From contig CABYVA010000008.1 in NCBI GenBank assembly GCA_902522325.1, forward strand, positions 1 to 42,113: 42,113 nucleotides of DNA. The letters run 5' to 3'. Under the pieces are notes generated by a model. The model did no database searches. It saw only the letters and a list, made by a program, of their open reading frames with translations, and was not told the origin of the DNA. Both the position numbers and the translations under genes were made by a program. Below are positions 1 to 7,082 of the stretch, in pieces (the stretch's first letter is position 1; every line of letters begins with the position of its first letter). The stretch comes from an uncultured Pelagibacteraceae bacterium (GTDB lineage: Bacteria; Pseudomonadota; Alphaproteobacteria; Pelagibacterales; Pelagibacteraceae).

Positions 1-670
1 TTATTTCCTCTATTTTTTTTATAAAACTTGAAAATTCTTTTTTATCTATATCAAACCAAAAATTATATTGAATAAGATTTTCTTCAGACGAAAGTGATTT
101 AAGTTTTATATATTCAACTTTATTTTTGAACTGGTCAATTATTTCTTCTATATTATTTGATCCTTTTTTTATTTGTATCTGCAATATATTTGTTGAACTT
201 GCAGTAATATTTTTTACTTTTATTTTATCATTATATATTTTTCGAAAATAAAGTATGCTAATTGTAATAGCTGTAGCTAATATTGAAACTAAAAATTGGT
301 TAGCACCGTTAGCAAGCCCGATACCAATTATAAAAAATAAATAAACTAATTCTTCAGGTTCTTTAATAGCAGCCCTAAATCTTACTATTGAAAGTGCCCC
401 AACTAAACCTAAAGAAAGTGCTAAAGAAAATTTTATTACAGTAATAACCAAAGTAGTAATTATGGCTAACGGAACAAAGGTTTCTGAAAAATGCTCCTTA
501 TCATTTAAGCTAGTAGAAACTTTTATATAAGTGAATTTTACTAAATAAGCCAAAATTAAAGATAACAGAATTGCTGCAATAAAATTCCCTATATTTATAT
601 CAATGTTTGAGTTTAAAAAAAAATTTTCTAAATCATTTCTGTTAAGAGTATCTTGGGCGTTGTTTTCCAT
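1..670 (-). CDS. DUF4956 family membrane protein (partial, C-terminus beyond left edge)
   Basis: The reverse-strand frame opens at the ATG at 670-668, begins MENNAQDTLNR and stays open to base 1, so about 223 residues are visible and the C-terminus is cut off. Hydrophobic stretches sit at roughly residues 27-45, 68-90, 108-130 and 135-148. Between them is the stretch GLVGALSIVRFRAAIKEPEE, which I recognise as the DUF4956 signature. After the membrane part comes a soluble domain of at least 70 residues. The biochemical role of DUF4956 is unknown. In many bacteria it is encoded beside a VTC-type polyphosphate polymerase domain protein, but that neighbour would lie outside this window. The gene is divergent from the FkbM gene across a gap of about 120 bp. 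Confidence 0.72.
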   Translation of the reverse strand, partial: MENNAQDTLNRNDLENFFLNSNIDINIGNFIAAILLSLILAYLVKFTYIKVSTSLNDKEHFSETFVPLAIITTLVITVIKFSLALSLGLVGALSIVRFRAAIKEPEELVYLFFIIGIGLANGANQFLVSILATAITISILYFRKIYNDKIKVKNITASSTNILQIQIKKGSNNIEEIIDQFKNKVEYIKLKSLSSEENLIQYNFWFDIDKKEFSSFIKKIEEI

Positions 671-791
671 AATAAGTAAACACTTAATTTTATATAATCA
701 TCTTTTTATCAAAATATTAACAAATAAAAAGGAAAATAAAATTCAAACTATTCTTGATGATTATTTTTATTAAATTAAAGTGGTTTATTTA
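671..791. other. Divergent spacer between DUF4956 and FkbM genes
   Basis: The 121 bp are AT-rich. A 9-bp inverted repeat, ATAATCATC (694-702) and GATGATTAT (756-764), encloses 53 bp. I see no clear promoter pair and no RNA gene. The repeat may be chance in such AT-rich DNA. Confidence 0.3.
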
Positions 792-1514
792 ATGAGTTTT
801 ATCGTAAAATTAATAAATGTATTTGATTTATTTACTGAAAGAAAAATTTTTCTTAAATTAAATCAACTTTTAGGTAAAGATATTAAACAGGTTATAGATG
901 TTGGGGCTCATCAAGGAGAATTTATTATTAAGTTAGGCAAATTATTTTATATTAAAAATGCTTTTTCTTTTGAGCCAAATCCCGAAATTTTCAAAATTTT
1001 AAATAACAATACTAATGATTTGCAAAATAAAAATATTTTAAAAACATTTAATCTTGGATTGGGAGAAATCAATAAAACAGAGATATTGAATGTTAATATA
1101 GAAAGTTCATCTTCAAGCATTAACAAGCTTAATGAAGAGTCAAATTACTTTATAAGAAAATATAGAGTTTTGAATTTTTTTAAGAACAAAAAGATAACCA
1201 GGCCTGTTCAAATTAAAATAGAAAAATTAAGTAATATTTTAAACAAATATGAAGTTAATCAAATTGATTTATTGAAAATTGATACCGAAGGATATGAATT
1301 AAGTGTTTTAAAAGGTGTTATAAACAATTTAAAGGACATAAAAGTAATTTATTTTGAACATCATTTTGACGATATGATTATAAAAAAATATAAATTAAGC
1401 GATATTCACTCTTTGCTAATTGAAAATAATTTTAAAAAATATTTTAAAATTAAAATGAGATTTAGAAAATCTTTTGAATATATTTATTATAATGAGAATT
1501 TGTTAAAAAATTAA
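792..1514 (+). CDS. FkbM family methyltransferase
   Basis: This is a probable SAM-dependent methyltransferase of the FkbM family. Such enzymes often O-methylate sugars in surface polysaccharides. The SAM-binding motif I is VIDVGAHQGEF, near residues 35-45, followed by the acidic strand end FSFEPNP. The family hallmark LLKIDTEGYELSVLKG lies near residues 160-175. I prefer the ATG at 792 (MSFIVKLINVF, 240 aa). The frame also opens four codons earlier at a GTG (780), with no clear ribosome-binding site at either position. Its stop overlaps the start of the next glycosyltransferase by one base (TAATG), so the two are translationally coupled. The neighbours suggest glycan modification. The acceptor cannot be read from the sequence. 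Confidence 0.85.
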   Translation: MSFIVKLINVFDLFTERKIFLKLNQLLGKDIKQVIDVGAHQGEFIIKLGKLFYIKNAFSFEPNPEIFKILNNNTNDLQNKNILKTFNLGLGEINKTEILNVNIESSSSSINKLNEESNYFIRKYRVLNFFKNKKITRPVQIKIEKLSNILNKYEVNQIDLLKIDTEGYELSVLKGVINNLKDIKVIYFEHHFDDMIIKKYKLSDIHSLLIENNFKKYFKIKMRFRKSFEYIYYNENLLKN

Positions 1515-2293
1515 TGAAAACAAAACCTTTAGTTTCAATACTCATAACAAACTACAATAAAAAAAAATATTTAAATAGGTGTTTATCCTCTTGTGAAAAG
1601 CAAACGTATACTAATAAAGAAATATTATTACATGACGATCACTCTAAAGACGGTTCTCTTGAAATAATAAAAAAATTTAAAAATATTAAATTAGTTGTAA
1701 ATAAAAAAAAAAGAAATAAATCTAATCCGTTAAATCAGGCGAAAGCAATATTAAGGATTTTTAAATTGTGCAAAGGTAAAATAATTTTTCTTTTAGACGC
1801 AGATGATTATTTTAAAAAAAATAAATTACACGAAATTGTAAAAAAATTTAAAAGCAATTCTAAATTAGATTTTATTCAAGATACTCCGATTTTCTTAAAT
1901 AAGAAAAAAGAATATAAGTTTAAAAATAAAAATTCAAAAAGTACTATTTGGCCAAGATTTTATCCTACAAGTACAATTGCAATAAAAAGAAATTTTTTTT
2001 TAGAAATACAAAAAATCTTAAATACCAATAAATTTCCTAATTTGGAAATAGATGCAAGAATATGTATATACACATTTATAAAAAAAAAATTTAATATAAC
2101 AAAAAAAAAATATACTTTTTATTCTGACGATAATTTTGGCATATCCTCAAAATACAAAAAATTTTCTGTAGGATGGTGGAAAAAAAGAAAAGAAGCTTAT
2201 CAGTTTATGTTCAATATAATGAAAAAAAAAAAAATAAACTTTAAAAAAGGTCTTGATTATTATATTACAAATTTTTTAGTTGATTTATATTAA
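1514..2293 (+). CDS. Glycosyltransferase family 2 protein
   Basis: This 259-residue protein has a GT-A fold of family 2. The N-terminus carries the nucleotide-sugar-binding strand VSILITNYNK (residues 7-16) and the segment HDDHSKDGS at about 40-48. The metal-binding DxD-type motif is DADD at residues 95-98. The C-terminal half is extremely lysine-rich, has no transmembrane segment and would be cytoplasmic. Donor and acceptor sugars cannot be predicted. It overlaps the preceding FkbM gene by one base and is followed after 2 bp by the epimerase gene, so the three form one operon. The coding sequence contains an A13 run (2222-2234). The same kind of run occurs in core genes here, so I do not read it as a phase-variation switch. 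Confidence 0.88.
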   Translation: MKTKPLVSILITNYNKKKYLNRCLSSCEKQTYTNKEILLHDDHSKDGSLEIIKKFKNIKLVVNKKKRNKSNPLNQAKAILRIFKLCKGKIIFLLDADDYFKKNKLHEIVKKFKSNSKLDFIQDTPIFLNKKKEYKFKNKNSKSTIWPRFYPTSTIAIKRNFFLEIQKILNTNKFPNLEIDARICIYTFIKKKFNITKKKYTFYSDDNFGISSKYKKFSVGWWKKRKEAYQFMFNIMKKKKINFKKGLDYYITNFLVDLY

Positions 2294-2295
2294 TT

Positions 2296-3186
2296 ATGAA
2301 AAATATTATAGTTGTAACAGGAGGCGCAGGTTTTGTAGGGTCGAATTTAATTAGCTTTTTATTAAAAAAAACAAGTTATCAAATTTTGAGCTTGGATAAC
2401 TATACGTCTGGAAGTAAAAAAAATCATATACAAAGTAATCGAGTAAATTATATAAATTGTCATACAAAAAACATTTCAAAAAAACTTAATAATAAAAAAA
2501 AAAAAATTAACGCAATATTTCATTTTGGGGAATTTGCTAGAATTTACCAAAGTTTTTTAATGATGAATCAGTGTATAGACTCTAACACTATTGGTAGTAA
2601 TGAAGTTTTTAATTTTTGTATGAAAAATAAAATTAAACTTATTTATTCTGCAACATCTGCAAGTTTAGGAAACAAAGGAAATGATAAAAATCTTTCACCA
2701 TATTCTTTTACTAAAGCTAAAAATCTTGAGTTATTAAATAATTTAAAAAAATGGTTTAATTTTAAATTTGAAATTATTTATTTTTATAATGTTTATGGGC
2801 CAAAACAAATATGTAAAGGAAAAATGGCTACTGTTATTGGAATATTTGAAGATCATTATAAAAAAAAGTTACCATTGCCAATAGTAAAACCAGGAACTCA
2901 AACAAGAAGATTTACTCATATTCAAGATACCGTTAGCACTTGTTACAAAGCATGGAAACTAAATAAGTGTCGTCACTATAGTATTTCCAGTAAAAAAGAA
3001 TATTCAATTTTAAAAGTTGCTAAAATGTTTAAAACTAAAATTAAATATTTATCAGCTAGGCCAGGAGAACGCTATGCGTCAGCTTTAACAAATATGAATT
3101 TATCAAATAAAGTTTATAGGGAAAATGGTAAAATTGATTTACCTTATTACATAAAAAATTTTATCAAAAAAAATCCACGTCAATAG
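2296..3186 (+). CDS. NAD-dependent epimerase/dehydratase (extended SDR, nucleotide-sugar type)
   Basis: This is a nucleotide-sugar epimerase or dehydratase of the extended short-chain dehydrogenase superfamily, 296 residues. The Rossmann glycine motif GGAGFVGS is at residues 9-16. The acidic residue D34 in the strand SLDNYTSGS is typical of GalE-like enzymes that bind NAD. The catalytic pair is YSFTK (Y136 and K140), preceded by serines in SATSAS. The segment VYGPKQ and the later RRFTHIQDTV also match the GalE/WbpP group. The product could be UDP-galactose, UDP-GalNAc or another sugar, and the sequence does not decide this. It is somewhat shorter than GalE (about 330-340 aa). It ends the surface-glycan operon 70 bp before the 5S rRNA gene. 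An A13 run lies at 2494-2506. Confidence 0.85.
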   Translation: MKNIIVVTGGAGFVGSNLISFLLKKTSYQILSLDNYTSGSKKNHIQSNRVNYINCHTKNISKKLNNKKKKINAIFHFGEFARIYQSFLMMNQCIDSNTIGSNEVFNFCMKNKIKLIYSATSASLGNKGNDKNLSPYSFTKAKNLELLNNLKKWFNFKFEIIYFYNVYGPKQICKGKMATVIGIFEDHYKKKLPLPIVKPGTQTRRFTHIQDTVSTCYKAWKLNKCRHYSISSKKEYSILKVAKMFKTKIKYLSARPGERYASALTNMNLSNKVYRENGKIDLPYYIKNFIKKNPRQ

Positions 3187-3224
3187 CTAAATTTTTTGGT
3201 AAAAATTTTTAATTAAAATTAATG

Positions 3225-3252
3225 TTTACAACAATTTTTTTTAGGGTATAAA
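3225..3252 (+). promoter_or_regulatory. Sigma-70-type promoter of the 5S rRNA gene
   Basis: A -35 box TTTACA (3225-3230) and a -10 box TATAAA (3247-3252) are 16 bp apart, each matching five of six consensus bases. The bases before the -35 box are AT-only, like an UP element. Transcription would start about seven bases after the -10 box, at or within a base or two of the mature 5S 5' end. This suggests the 5S gene is transcribed on its own. Confidence 0.6.
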
Positions 3253-3256
3253 ACGT

Positions 3257-3376
3257 ACGCCTGGTGATTATTGCGAAGGTGTAATACCCGATCCCATTCC
3301 GAACTCGGAAGTCAAGCCCTTCTGCGCCGATGGTACTTTGTCTTAAGACATGGAAGAGTAGGACATTGCCAGGCTA
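3257..3376 (+). rRNA. rrf: 5S ribosomal RNA
   Basis: The segment contains the very conserved 5S core CCCGATCCCATTCCGAACTC, followed by GCGCCGATGGTAC and GGAAGAGTAGG. The ends pair as the terminal helix: GCCTGG at 3259-3264 with CCAGGC at 3369-3374. The length of about 118-120 nt is normal. No 23S or 16S sequence precedes it. The upstream neighbour is a sugar epimerase, so this gene is separated from the rest of the rRNA operon. There is no hairpin terminator before rpmJ, which begins about 9 bp after the 5S end. The exact ends are placed to within a couple of bases. Confidence 0.96.
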
Positions 3377-3385
3377 TAAAAAGTT

Positions 3386-3511
3386 ATGAAAATAAAAAGC
3401 TCATTAAAATCTTTAAAAAATAGGGACTTAAATTCTAAATTAATTAGAAGAAGAGGCCGAGTATATATAATCAATAAAACGAATCCAAAGTTTAAAGCAA
3501 GGCAAAAATAG
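3386..3511 (+). CDS. rpmJ: 50S ribosomal protein bL36 (zinc-free type)
   Basis: This short gene encodes 41 residues: it begins [16 protein letters not shown], continues [16 protein letters not shown] and ends KFKARQK, which is unmistakable bL36. bL36 is a small basic protein of the large ribosomal subunit. The zinc-ribbon cysteines of the classical form are absent, so this is the C-minus (YkgO-like) type common in alphaproteobacteria. It starts 9 bp after the 5S rRNA with no terminator or Shine-Dalgarno between, so it is probably co-transcribed with 5S and released by 5S processing. A 62-codon open frame on the opposite strand here is only a shadow. Confidence 0.95.
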   Translation: MKIKSSLKSLKNRDLNSKLIRRRGRVYIINKTNPKFKARQK

Positions 3512-3580
3512 TCATCATGTGACGTTTGCAAAGATTGATATTTTTCAAACTATCACTAATCTGAAAAAATATATTTCATT

Positions 3581-4669
3581 ATGAAAATTGGATCTGTCAG
3601 CGAAAACAAAAACATAGAAAAAAGAATTTCTATAACACCTGAAATTGCAAAAAAATATATAAATTTAGGTTTTGAAATACAACTAACTGAAAATTACGGA
3701 AAGCATTTAGGGTTTGAAGATAAAGAATACGGTGAACTAGGAGTCAAGTTTATAAATGAAGATAAAAAAATAATAGAAAATGTAGACATAATTATTCAAA
3801 TGAACTTATTAGACGAAAGCAAAACTTCTCTTTTAAAATCTAATCAAATTTTTATTGGTGTTTTAAATCCATACGAGAATCAAAAACAGCTTGATGAGTT
3901 AGTAAAAAGAAAAGTTAATATGTTTTCTTTAGAGTTATTGCCTAGAATAACAAGAGCTCAATCTATGGATATACTTTCATCGCAAGCAAATTTAGCAGGT
4001 TATAAAGCTGTAATAGAATCCTTTTCGATCTTTGAAAAAGCAATACCCATGATGATGACTGCAGCAGGAACAGTTCCTGCAGCAAAAATTTTAGTTGTAG
4101 GGGCTGGAGTTGCAGGTTTGCAGGCAATTGCAACCGCAAAAAGAATGGGAGCGATTGTATTTGCTACAGATGTAAGATTAGCTTCAAAAGAGCAGGTAGA
4201 AAGTTTGGGCGGAAAATTTTTAACTGTAGAGGGAGCTGAAAATTTAGAAACTGAGGGCGGGTATGCCAAAGAAGCCTCCGAAGGATTTAAAAAAAAACAA
4301 GAAGAATTATTGAGCGAAACACTAAAAAAAATCGATATTGTAATTTGCACTGCTTTGATACCAGGAAAAAAAGCTCCATTAATTATAAAAGAAAGTATGT
4401 TAAAAAATATGAAACCAGGATCAGTAATATATGATTTGGCCGCTGTTCAGGGAGGGAATGTAGTTTTTGTTGAGGTAGATAAAGTTATTGAAAAAAATGG
4501 TGTTAAAATAATGGGTGAAAGAAATATCTTAAATAAATTACCAACTTCATCTTCAAATCTTTATGCAAAAAACGTATTTAATTTTGTTTTAAATTTGTAT
4601 GATAAAGAAAATAAAAAAATAAAAATTAACTTAGAGGATGAAATTATTGCCAAAACAATAATTAAATAA
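3581..4669 (+). CDS. pntAa: NAD(P) transhydrogenase subunit alpha part 1 (domain I)
   Basis: This is the soluble NAD(H)-binding domain of proton-translocating transhydrogenase, which uses the proton gradient to transfer hydride from NADH to NADP+. The protein is 362 aa, normal for the stand-alone PntAa of alphaproteobacteria. The conserved region RAQSMDILSSQANLAGYKAV lies at about 125-144. The NAD-binding Rossmann loop is VGAGVAGLQA (173-182), preceded by AAGTVPAAK. It is followed 4 bp later by pntAb and then pntB, so all three subunits are made from one operon. The 69 bp between rpmJ and this gene show no convincing terminator and no clear promoter. In SAR11 this enzyme plausibly turns respiratory or proteorhodopsin proton motive force into NADPH, which is inference. 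Confidence 0.96.
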   Translation: MKIGSVSENKNIEKRISITPEIAKKYINLGFEIQLTENYGKHLGFEDKEYGELGVKFINEDKKIIENVDIIIQMNLLDESKTSLLKSNQIFIGVLNPYENQKQLDELVKRKVNMFSLELLPRITRAQSMDILSSQANLAGYKAVIESFSIFEKAIPMMMTAAGTVPAAKILVVGAGVAGLQAIATAKRMGAIVFATDVRLASKEQVESLGGKFLTVEGAENLETEGGYAKEASEGFKKKQEELLSETLKKIDIVICTALIPGKKAPLIIKESMLKNMKPGSVIYDLAAVQGGNVVFVEVDKVIEKNGVKIMGERNILNKLPTSSSNLYAKNVFNFVLNLYDKENKKIKINLEDEIIAKTIIK

Positions 4670-4673
4670 TTGT

Positions 4674-4985
4674 ATGGAAATTGATCCTTTTATATTTAGA
4701 TTTAGCATTTTTATACTTTCTATTTTTATAGGATATTATGTTGTTTGGAGTGTAACTCCATCTTTACACACACCTTTAATGTCAGTAACAAATGCGATTT
4801 CCTCAGTAATCATTGTAGGTGCCATTATAGCGGCTCTTGCTGGAGAAGCTGGTAATATATTTGATACAGCAAATATTTTTGGGTTTTTAGCTATAATTTT
4901 AGCCGCTGTTAATATTTTTGGAGGGTTTTTGGTTACCCAAAGAATGTTAGCTATGTATAAAAAAAAGAAGAAAGATAAAAAATGA
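4674..4985 (+). CDS. pntAb: NAD(P) transhydrogenase subunit alpha part 2 (membrane)
   Basis: This 103-residue protein corresponds to the C-terminal membrane segment that is fused to PntA in E. coli. It has three predicted membrane helices (about residues 8-27, 36-56 and 65-90). The segment VTPSLHTPLMSVTNAISSVI is the family signature. A lysine-rich tail ends the protein. The gene lies 4 bp after pntAa and overlaps pntB by 4 bp (ATGA), which indicates coupled translation and equimolar subunits. Confidence 0.95.
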   Translation: MEIDPFIFRFSIFILSIFIGYYVVWSVTPSLHTPLMSVTNAISSVIIVGAIIAALAGEAGNIFDTANIFGFLAIILAAVNIFGGFLVTQRMLAMYKKKKKDKK

Positions 4986-6379
4986 TTTCAGCAAATTTAT
5001 TAGCAGTATTTTATCTTATTTCAGGTGTACTCTTTATTTTAGCTCTAAGAGGTCTTTCATCACCAGAAACCTCAAGACAAGGAAATTTATTTGGAATAAT
5101 TGGTATGGCACTAGCGATTAGTGTTACAATAATTTCGGTTGGTAATTTCTCAACTGGATTTTTATATTTATTAATTTTGTTATTAATTGGAGGGTCGATA
5201 GGAACGTATATTGCATTTAAAATACCAATGACTGCAATGCCAGAACTAGTTGCTGGTTTTCACAGTTTGGTTGGACTTGCGGCAGTTTTTGTTGCCATAT
5301 CTGCTTTTTTAAATCCTGAAGTATTTAATTTAGGCTTACCCGGTAATATTAAAATAGCAAGTTTGATTGAGATGTCTTTAGGAGCTGCTATTGGGGCAAT
5401 AACTTTTACAGGTTCAATTATAGCTTTTTTAAAATTAAGAGGAATAATGTCTGGTTCTCCCATAACTTTTTTTGGCCAACATTACTTAAACCTATTATTA
5501 GGTATAATATTAATAAGTTTAATATTTTATTTATGTAAAACTCAAGTAGATACTTGGTTCTGGACAATAATTCTAATTTCATTTTTGTTAGGCATATTAT
5601 TAATTATTCCAATAGGCGGAGCTGATATGCCAGTGGTAATTTCAATGCTAAATTCTTATTCAGGTTGGGCAGCAGCAGGAATTGGTTTTACTTTAGAAAA
5701 TACCGCACTGATAATCACAGGTGCATTGGTAGGTTCATCTGGTGCAATTTTATCTTATATTATGTGCAAAGGAATGAACCGTTCTTTTTTTAATGTAATT
5801 CTTGGAGGCTGGGGTGCAACAGATCAATCTTCAACAAACAAATCTAAAGAACAAAAACCAGTAAAAAATGGAAATGCAGACGATGCAGCTTTTTTGATGA
5901 AAAATGCTTCTTCAGTAATAATTGTTCCTGGTTATGGCATGGCTGTAGCTCAAGCTCAACATGCTCTTAGAGAAATGGTTGATGCATTAAAAAAAAATGG
6001 AGTTAAAGTTACTTATGCCATTCATCCTGTTGCCGGCAGAATGCCTGGCCATATGAATGTTTTACTTGCTGAAGCAAATGTCCCATATGATGAAGTTTTT
6101 GAACTCGAAGAAATAAATAACGATTTTGCCAATTGTGATGTTGCATATGTTATTGGTGCAAATGATGTAACAAATCCAGTCGCTAAAACTGATCCTCAAA
6201 GCCCAATTTACGGGATGCCGATATTAGACGTTGAAAAATCTAAATCAGTACTTTTTGTAAAAAGAAGTTTATCCCCAGGATATGCTGGAATTGATAATGA
6301 TTTATTTTATAGAGATAATACATTAATGTTGTTTGCTGATGCAAAAAAAATGACAGAAGATATTATTAAGAGTTTATAA
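4982..6379 (+). CDS. pntB: NAD(P) transhydrogenase subunit beta
   Basis: PntB carries the remaining membrane helices (domain II, residues 1 to about 265) and the NADP(H)-binding domain III (about 300-465). At 465 aa it is full length. The proton-channel region AGFHSLVG (His94) and GGADMPVVISMLNSYSG (212-228) are present. The NADP-binding loop GYGMAVAQAQH is at 317-327, followed by HPVAGRMPGHMNVLLAEA and GANDVTNPVAK. It completes the three-subunit enzyme with the two upstream genes. A transaldolase gene follows after 3 bp, probably in the same transcript, which would place two contributors to NADPH and pentose supply together. Confidence 0.96.
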   Translation: MISANLLAVFYLISGVLFILALRGLSSPETSRQGNLFGIIGMALAISVTIISVGNFSTGFLYLLILLLIGGSIGTYIAFKIPMTAMPELVAGFHSLVGLAAVFVAISAFLNPEVFNLGLPGNIKIASLIEMSLGAAIGAITFTGSIIAFLKLRGIMSGSPITFFGQHYLNLLLGIILISLIFYLCKTQVDTWFWTIILISFLLGILLIIPIGGADMPVVISMLNSYSGWAAAGIGFTLENTALIITGALVGSSGAILSYIMCKGMNRSFFNVILGGWGATDQSSTNKSKEQKPVKNGNADDAAFLMKNASSVIIVPGYGMAVAQAQHALREMVDALKKNGVKVTYAIHPVAGRMPGHMNVLLAEANVPYDEVFELEEINNDFANCDVAYVIGANDVTNPVAKTDPQSPIYGMPILDVEKSKSVLFVKRSLSPGYAGIDNDLFYRDNTLMLFADAKKMTEDIIKSL

Positions 6380-6382
6380 AAT

Positions 6383-7075
6383 ATGACAAAAATATTTTGT
6401 GATATAGCTGATATAAAATTAATTAAAAAATTTACAAAAAAAAAAATTGTCAAAGGATTTACTACAAATCCAAGTTTAATAAGAAAAGCAGGGGCTAAAA
6501 ATTATTCAAAATACTGCAAAGATATTTTAAAAATAACAAAAAAACCTATCTCATTTGAAGTTTTTGCCGATAATTATAAAAATATTATAAAACAAGCTTT
6601 AACAATTAAGGATTGGGGAAACCAGATATATGTAAAAGTACCCGTAAATAATTCTAAGGGTATCTTTATGGGAAGAGCAATAAAGTACCTTAATACCAAG
6701 AACATAAAACTAAATATAACAGCTGTGTATAGTGCAAGACAAACTTCTCAAATATTAAAAAATATTAATAAAAAAACAAAATTAATAATATCTATTTTTG
6801 CAGGCAGGATGGCTGATAAGGGAAAAGATCCAATTCCAGAATTTAAAAAAAGTATAAAACTTGCAAAGAAATTTAAAAATGTTGAAATACTTTGGGCCAG
6901 TGTAAGAGAACCTTACAATTATTTGCAAGCTAAGCAGATCGGATGTCAAATTATAACAGTACCGCCAGCTATAATTGAAAAAATAGAAAATTTTGGAAAA
7001 ACTTTTGATCAATTAACAAAAGATACGGTTAAAGCCTTTTTAGCAGATAGTAAAAAATCTAGGTTTAAAATTTAA
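6383..7075 (+). CDS. Transaldolase / fructose-6-phosphate aldolase family protein
   Basis: This is a small class I aldolase of the transaldolase family (TalC/FSA-like), 230 residues. The N-terminal DIADI and FTTNPSLIRKAG (26-37) match the family. The Schiff-base lysine is K85 in IYVKVPV, preceded by ISFEVFAD. The later motifs ITAVYS, ISIFAGRMADKG and WASVREP also fit. The likely role is exchange of three-carbon units between sugar phosphates in the pentose phosphate pathway, partnering transketolase at 14897-16852. The family also contains fructose-6-phosphate aldolases, and the sequence alone does not separate the two activities. It is 3 bp downstream of pntB and 7 bp upstream of the TPR-sulfotransferase gene. 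Confidence 0.87.
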   Translation: MTKIFCDIADIKLIKKFTKKKIVKGFTTNPSLIRKAGAKNYSKYCKDILKITKKPISFEVFADNYKNIIKQALTIKDWGNQIYVKVPVNNSKGIFMGRAIKYLNTKNIKLNITAVYSARQTSQILKNINKKTKLIISIFAGRMADKGKDPIPEFKKSIKLAKKFKNVEILWASVREPYNYLQAKQIGCQIITVPPAIIEKIENFGKTFDQLTKDTVKAFLADSKKSRFKI

Positions 7076-7082
7076 AAAATAA

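Noticed and set aside
2222-2506. A13 runs in the glycosyltransferase and epimerase genes as possible phase-variation switches
   Set aside because: Equally long runs occur in core genes (A13 at 18096-18108 in the cyclo-ligase gene, A14 at 28363-28376 in folP), so they reflect AAA-lysine codon use in AT-rich DNA.
3343-3531. 62-codon open frame on the minus strand over 5S and rpmJ
   Set aside because: It lies opposite a clear 5S rRNA and rpmJ and has no family resemblance or start signal.
4000-4350. Long antisense open frames inside pntAa (and similar ones in gap, pgk, ftsH, the tolA linker and the Sua5-type gene)
   Set aside because: They are shadows produced by the codon bias of the real genes on the other strand; translations look like low-complexity Ser/Phe-rich or Pro/Ala text.
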